Assembly: GCA_964541605.1 (NCBI GenBank) | Contig: CAZIQY010000015.1 | Span: forward strand, 1 to 46,343 | Direction of reading: 5' to 3' | From: CAZIQY01 sp964541605 | GTDB taxonomy: Bacteria > Desulfobacterota > Syntrophia > Syntrophales > UBA2185 | DNA length: 46,343 nt | In this document: positions 42,127 through 46,343 of the stretch, in pieces | Numbering within the stretch: the first letter of the stretch is position 1 | Layout of the letters: the number at the start of each line of letters is the position of its first letter | Notes under the pieces: generated by a model | What the model was told of the DNA's origin: nothing | Databases searched by the model: none | What the model saw: only the letters and a program-made list of their open reading frames with translations | Program-made: the position numbers and the translations under genes

Positions 42127-44492
42127 CGCTTGTTAAGCAAACCAAGGATCTCTAAAGCTACTTCCTTTGCAGACACCCCCACCTCAAGGGTGGGTCCCAC
42201 ACAACTCGGACAACCTGCACTACAAGGGCAGCTCAGGATAAGGCGACGGGTTGCAGTAAGAAGTTCGTCGTGTTTTTCATATAAAAGACCTGAAAACCCG
42301 ATTCCTCCCGGATAGGCATCGAAAATAAAAAGCGTTGGATCAAAGGCATCCATCCCCACGGCGCTTCCCTCATTTTCAACAGGCGAAAAGGGTGTAATGG
42401 ATCTTACTCCCCTATGATGACGGACAAACCATTCGCCGCTCTTGTCACCTATGCATCGGTCAATATCCCGCATATCAACCATCAGCAGCATGACTGAAAG
42501 GTGCTGCAAGCAGTAAGCCAGACCGGAAAGACCATCAATGATTTCCGCCTGCGGATAGCTGAGCTGGTAAAGGAGATTTCTCGGGATGGTGAACCAGTAG
42601 CTCGTGGTGTGCATATCTTTTTCAGGAAGTGTTACTTCGCCGTAGCCGATGTTTTCTGAAGTATAGAATTTGATTTTCTTATACCCCACAACCTTCCGGA
42701 CCACTTGAACTTCTCCATGCTCTATCATGATACCATGATGTTTCTTTTTGTCGAAACTGTCGATAACTCGAACATTTGTATAGGTCATGGCATCGGTGAA
42801 GTAGTCTACGTCTACTTTATGGACATAGGCTTTCTTGCGTTCCAGATCCAGCTTGTCCACATGATACTGCTGGGATTCCACCATGTAGATGGCATCATCA
42901 TGGACGGCTGTATATGCGCTGTCCCAGTCAACTTCGGCAATCACTCTGTGCTCACCCGTTGTGGTTGTGTCCACGACAACCACGTTTTCAGGATTGATAC
43001 GGCGGAGGCTGATTTCATCGGCGGAGTAGCTTTCCGCCATCCAGTGCCAACGATCGTCCACTCTGTGGAGAACCCCTTTTTCTTCAAGATAACGGAGAAG
43101 CTCCTCAAGGTTTTCCTTACCGAAATGTTCCCCTCGTTCAAACGGAAGTTCGAAGGCGGCACTTTTTATATGATGAAGGAGAATGAGGAGGTTGTCAGGA
43201 TTGGATCGGCAGTGCTCCGGCGAACGGGAAAAAAAGTAATCGGGATTCTCAACAATGAACTGATCCATGGGATTGCTTCGCGCAATAAGAATCGCAAGAC
43301 TGTGCCCCATTCGCCGCCCAGCCCTGCCTGCCTGCTGCCACGTACTGGCAACTGAACCTGGATAGCCGACCATGATGCAGGACTCAAGATCGCCAATATC
43401 TATTCCCAGCTCGAGGGCATTGGTGCTTACAACACCCATGACCTCGCGATTACGCAGTCCTCCTTCGATCTGCCGCCGCAGGTTTGGCAGATAACCGCCG
43501 CGGTATCCTGTGACGAAGTGGGTGTCCAAAGGTTTTTCCTTGCTAAAATGATCCTTGAGGTATTTCGTCAAAATCTCAACGTTCAGGCGGCTTGTGGTAA
43601 ACACAATGGTCTGTATATCATTTGATATAAGTTCCGACGCAATCACTCTTGTAGGCGTCATGGCAGACTGCCGTATACCCAGTTCTCTGTTGACGATAGG
43701 GGGATTGTAGAGGATGAATGTTTTTGATGCGGCGGGGGCTCCGCTCTGATCGATCAATGCAACCGGCCTTTCAAGGAGACGTTCCGCGTGTTCCTTCGGA
43801 TTGGCAACCGTGGCGGAGCAACAGATAAATACGGGTTCCCTGCCGTAAAAGCGGCAGATTCTCTTCAGGCGTCTTATGACATTTGTGAAATGTGAACCAA
43901 AAACCCCTCTGTAGACATGAAGTTCGTCAACGACCACATATTTGAGGTTGGTAAACATTTTCTGCCATTTCGTGTGGTGGGGTAGAATTCCGGCGTGGAG
44001 CATATCCGGGTTTGTCACCACGACATGCCCCTGTTTGCGGATCGCTTGTCTGGCATCGTCGGGTATGTCCCCGTCATAGGTGTAGGTCTTGATGTCGGCG
44101 TGCAAGTCTTCGATCAGATTGTGAACTTCATGCATCTGGTCCTGAGCGAGGGCCTTGGTCGGAAAAATGTAAAGAGCCCGCGCCTGCGGTTCCTCAAGGA
44201 TGCTGCTAAGCACGGGCAGATTGTAGCACAGGGTTTTACCACTCGCTGTCGGAGTGACCAGAACGACATCGCGGCCGTTGCGTATCAGATTGACGGCTTC
44301 GGACTGGTGTGAGTAAATACGGCTGATTCCTCTTTTTTCAAAGATAACCCGAAGCATGGGATGCGTCCACTCGGGGAAAGAAGCAAAACGACCTTCAAAA
44401 GCGGGAAGTTGTCTGAAAGCCCTGACATTTTCCATGAAACGCCGGTCTTCTTTCCTTCTTGACAACCATTCTTTTGTGGTCAGCCTGGCCAT
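42123..44492 (-). CDS. MrfA-like (YprA) DEAD/DEAH helicase with C-terminal DUF1998 cysteine motif
   Basis: A 789-residue superfamily 2 helicase. Motif I is TPTASGKT (residues 80-87), motif II is DELH (189-192), motif III CSATVAN and motif VI QQAGRAGRRMG. The C-terminal DUF1998-type region ends with four close cysteines, CPCSAGCPSC, which likely bind zinc. The architecture and the overlapping exonuclease partner match Bacillus MrfA (YprA), a 3'-5' helicase for mitomycin C adduct repair independent of UvrABC. GGGAGG lies 6 bp before the ATG. It is 68 bp downstream of hcp and may be co-transcribed with it. Confidence 0.87.
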   Translation of the reverse strand: MARLTTKEWLSRRKEDRRFMENVRAFRQLPAFEGRFASFPEWTHPMLRVIFEKRGISRIYSHQSEAVNLIRNGRDVVLVTPTASGKTLCYNLPVLSSILEEPQARALYIFPTKALAQDQMHEVHNLIEDLHADIKTYTYDGDIPDDARQAIRKQGHVVVTNPDMLHAGILPHHTKWQKMFTNLKYVVVDELHVYRGVFGSHFTNVIRRLKRICRFYGREPVFICCSATVANPKEHAERLLERPVALIDQSGAPAASKTFILYNPPIVNRELGIRQSAMTPTRVIASELISNDIQTIVFTTSRLNVEILTKYLKDHFSKEKPLDTHFVTGYRGGYLPNLRRQIEGGLRNREVMGVVSTNALELGIDIGDLESCIMVGYPGSVASTWQQAGRAGRRMGHSLAILIARSNPMDQFIVENPDYFFSRSPEHCRSNPDNLLILLHHIKSAAFELPFERGEHFGKENLEELLRYLEEKGVLHRVDDRWHWMAESYSADEISLRRINPENVVVVDTTTTGEHRVIAEVDWDSAYTAVHDDAIYMVESQQYHVDKLDLERKKAYVHKVDVDYFTDAMTYTNVRVIDSFDKKKHHGIMIEHGEVQVVRKVVGYKKIKFYTSENIGYGEVTLPEKDMHTTSYWFTIPRNLLYQLSYPQAEIIDGLSGLAYCLQHLSVMLLMVDMRDIDRCIGDKSGEWFVRHHRGVRSITPFSPVENEGSAVGMDAFDPTLFIFDAYPGGIGFSGLLYEKHDELLTATRRLILSCPCSAGCPSCVGPTLEVGVSAKEVALEILGLLNKR

Positions 44493-44560
44493 AAACCGCC
44501 TCCCGAAATACGAGGGTTATTTACTACAGTGGACAGTATAAGTAAATGGCCATATCACCA

Positions 44561-46192
44561 TCATGCCCCCAGGATTATCTTCAGATCGTTTTCAGGCGTA
44601 GTGATAGGCATGATATTGAAATTATTTACCAGCAAATCGAGAACGTTAGGTGAAATGAACGCCGGTAGCGACGGCCCGAGGCGAATGTTCTTTATGCCGA
44701 GAGATAGCAGGGTGAGTAAGACAGCAACGGCTTTCTGTTCGTACCAGGACAGGATCATGGAAAGGGGAAGTTCGTTAACATCGACGTTGAAAGCTTTCGA
44801 AAGGGCCAAGGCGACCTGAATGGCGGAATACGCATCATTGCACTGGCCCACGTCGATCAGGCGGGGAATTCCGCCTATGTCTCCCAGTTCCTTGTCAAAA
44901 AAACGGAATTTACCGCAGGCCAGAGTAAGGACGACACAGTCTTTCGGAACCTGTTCCACAAATTTTGTGTAATAATTACGGCCTGGCTTGGCGCCGTCGC
45001 AGCCGGCGACGAGGAAGAAATGACGGATATTTTTATTTTTCACAGCCTCGATGACCTTATCGGCAACGCTCAGAATGGCGTTTCTCCCGAAGCCCGTGGT
45101 AATATATTTATCGTCTCTATCGGCTGAAAATCCGGGCATTTTAAGGGCTCTCTTTATAACCGGGGTAAAATCCATGTTCGAAATATGGGTTGTGTCCGGC
45201 CAGCCCACCTGTCCGGATGTAAAAATGTTTGCCCTGTACTCCGTCTGCGGCTTCTGGATGCAGTTCGTGGTCATGAGAATCGAGCCGGGAAATTCAGCAA
45301 ACTCTTTTGCCTGATTCTGCCAGGCAGTACCGTAATGTCCAAAATAATGTTCGTACTTCTTGAGGCCGGGATAGCCGTGTGACGGGAGCATTTCGCCATG
45401 GGTGTAGACATATATGCCCTTTCCCACTGTTTGCTTGAGTAACTCTTCCAGGTCTTTAAGATCATGACCGGAAACGAGAATGGCTTTTCCTTTTCTTACT
45501 CCGAGCGGAACTTTTGTTGGCACAGGATGTCCATAGGTTCCCGTATGGGCAGCATCAAGGAGCTCCATGGCCCTGAGGTTCATTTCCCCGCATTTCAGAA
45601 CGAGAGCTAAAAGCTCATCGCCGCTCATTTTGTCATGCATCAGGGCAGCAAGTCCCTCGTGAATGAATGCATAGACGGCATCGTCTTCCTGCCCCAATAT
45701 ACGGGCGTGGTCCAGATAGGCAGCAACGCCCCGCAAGCCAAACAGAAGGATATGCTTGAGGGACAGAACGTCTGCATCGGCGGCCGGGTAAGAGTTCAAC
45801 CCCATTTTCTCTCCCAGATCAGCCATTTCTTCCAAAGTGTTGCCCGGTTTAAAGTTGGCGGCAGCATGAACAAGATTGATTTTCCCTCCCGAAGCCCTGA
45901 CGGCTTCGATCATGTCGTCTTTCAGGACAATACACTCTTTGATGAGCCCGGCAAACCGTTTCGGGTTAAAGTTGACATTCGTCAGGGTGGCAAAAAGTGC
46001 CTCGCAGGTTAAGACATCAATTTTCTTATTGACGATACCGACTTTTCTTCCCGCTACAGCAACTACGGAAAGGCCTGAAAGGGCATAGGTCACCAAATCC
46101 TGCAGGGCGGCTACGTCCGGCTGCTTACCGCAAACGCCGGCTTTCAGGCATCCTCCACCTTTGGCGGTCTGTTCACATTGATAACAAAACAT
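44561..46192 (-). CDS. hcp: Hybrid cluster protein (hydroxylamine reductase)
   Basis: A 543-residue Fe-S enzyme that reduces NO or hydroxylamine and is linked to nitrosative stress. The N-terminal cubane motif is C3-X2-C6-X8-C15-X5-C21. Hybrid-cluster ligands appear in TTNCIQ, VAGCDGAKPGRNYY, VLTLACGKFRF and IDVGQCNDAYSA. The start at 46192 is chosen because AAGGAGG lies 6 bp before it; the open frame reaches 46237 without support. It is class I in size. No HcpR or FNR site could be recognised with confidence upstream. The neighbours downstream are mrfA and mrfB. Confidence 0.96.
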   Translation of the reverse strand: MFCYQCEQTAKGGGCLKAGVCGKQPDVAALQDLVTYALSGLSVVAVAGRKVGIVNKKIDVLTCEALFATLTNVNFNPKRFAGLIKECIVLKDDMIEAVRASGGKINLVHAAANFKPGNTLEEMADLGEKMGLNSYPAADADVLSLKHILLFGLRGVAAYLDHARILGQEDDAVYAFIHEGLAALMHDKMSGDELLALVLKCGEMNLRAMELLDAAHTGTYGHPVPTKVPLGVRKGKAILVSGHDLKDLEELLKQTVGKGIYVYTHGEMLPSHGYPGLKKYEHYFGHYGTAWQNQAKEFAEFPGSILMTTNCIQKPQTEYRANIFTSGQVGWPDTTHISNMDFTPVIKRALKMPGFSADRDDKYITTGFGRNAILSVADKVIEAVKNKNIRHFFLVAGCDGAKPGRNYYTKFVEQVPKDCVVLTLACGKFRFFDKELGDIGGIPRLIDVGQCNDAYSAIQVALALSKAFNVDVNELPLSMILSWYEQKAVAVLLTLLSLGIKNIRLGPSLPAFISPNVLDLLVNNFNIMPITTPENDLKIILGA

Positions 46193-46343
46193 AATGGGCC
46201 TCCTTTCAAAACGAATCATTGAAATAGATTTGCACAAATAATGCCGTGCATGGCCTTAATAGTAATGGATATCTTGTATCTGTCTTTGACTTAGTACCAT
46301 ATTTCAAAAATACGGTTACGTAAAATGATCTTGATTCACGACA

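Noticed and set aside
46193..46343. HcpR/FNR-type palindrome upstream of hcp
   Set aside because: Half-sites such as TTGAC and TCAA occur but not at the spacing of known HcpR (TTGAC-N-GTCAA) or FNR sites.
1..46343. CRISPR array, prophage, IS element or integron
   Set aside because: No regularly spaced repeats, transposase, integrase or phage structural genes were seen; the only repeats are two palindromic elements and one short tandem repeat.

Overview
The window looks like a chromosomal segment of an anaerobic Gram-negative bacterium, most likely a deltaproteobacterium (Desulfobacterota, Syntrophales-like). The reasons are LPS-export permeases (LptF/LptG), an oxygen-sensitive class III ribonucleotide reductase (nrdDG) with NrdR-type operator boxes, a hybrid cluster protein (hcp), a B12-binding radical SAM enzyme, an acyl-CoA transferase fused to a GNAT domain, and palindromic GTCATTCC-type dispersed repeats. 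The lineage is inferred from gene content and was not tested by phylogeny. There is no phage, IS element or CRISPR array; most genes are housekeeping, with a few accessory islands.

Layout. 171-8831 (mostly minus strand): a HAD phosphatase overlapping an aminotransferase, a Nudix hydrolase overlapping a YheT-like alpha/beta hydrolase, tRNA-Met with its terminator, a TolB-like/FG-GAP exported protein, an ElyC/SanA-like DUF218 protein, and the CoA-transferase-GNAT fusion. 9147-18336: purB (plus), nadB (minus), then a plus-strand run of tsaD, a DUF2062 protein, rsmA, a structured leader with terminator, panC, panD, a DUF502 membrane protein, a 23-codon vestige of metK, and ahcY. 18433-20690 (minus): lptF-lptG. 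21073-27070 (plus): a tightly packed six-gene cluster, PHP phosphoesterase, GT4 glycosyltransferase, SAM methyltransferase, QW-motif alpha/alpha-barrel protein, hexapeptide acyltransferase and B12-radical SAM enzyme. A convergent TylF/CmcI-like methyltransferase abuts it. This is the best candidate here for an uncharacterised pathway, plausibly making or modifying a glycan or lipid-linked glycan.

27944-30241 encodes a lipoprotein caspase with two internal repeat domains. 30545-33327 is nrdD-nrdG behind a promoter with two NrdR boxes 31 bp apart. 33363-35036 is a GAF-HD-GYP c-di-GMP phosphodiesterase with an unusual insertion, followed by an M48-TPR (BepA-like) metalloprotease on the minus strand. 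36897-40421 is cmk-rpsA-sppA. 40434-46192 (minus) holds a small five-cysteine sigma-region-4 protein, a helicase/exonuclease pair resembling Bacillus MrfA/MrfB (mitomycin-lesion repair), and hcp.

The most notable points are the six-gene cluster, the truncated metK before ahcY, the leader before panC, the stand-alone cysteine-rich sigma-4 protein beside mrfAB, and several enzymes with unexpected insertions or fusions. All functional calls come from reading motifs; no database search was run.
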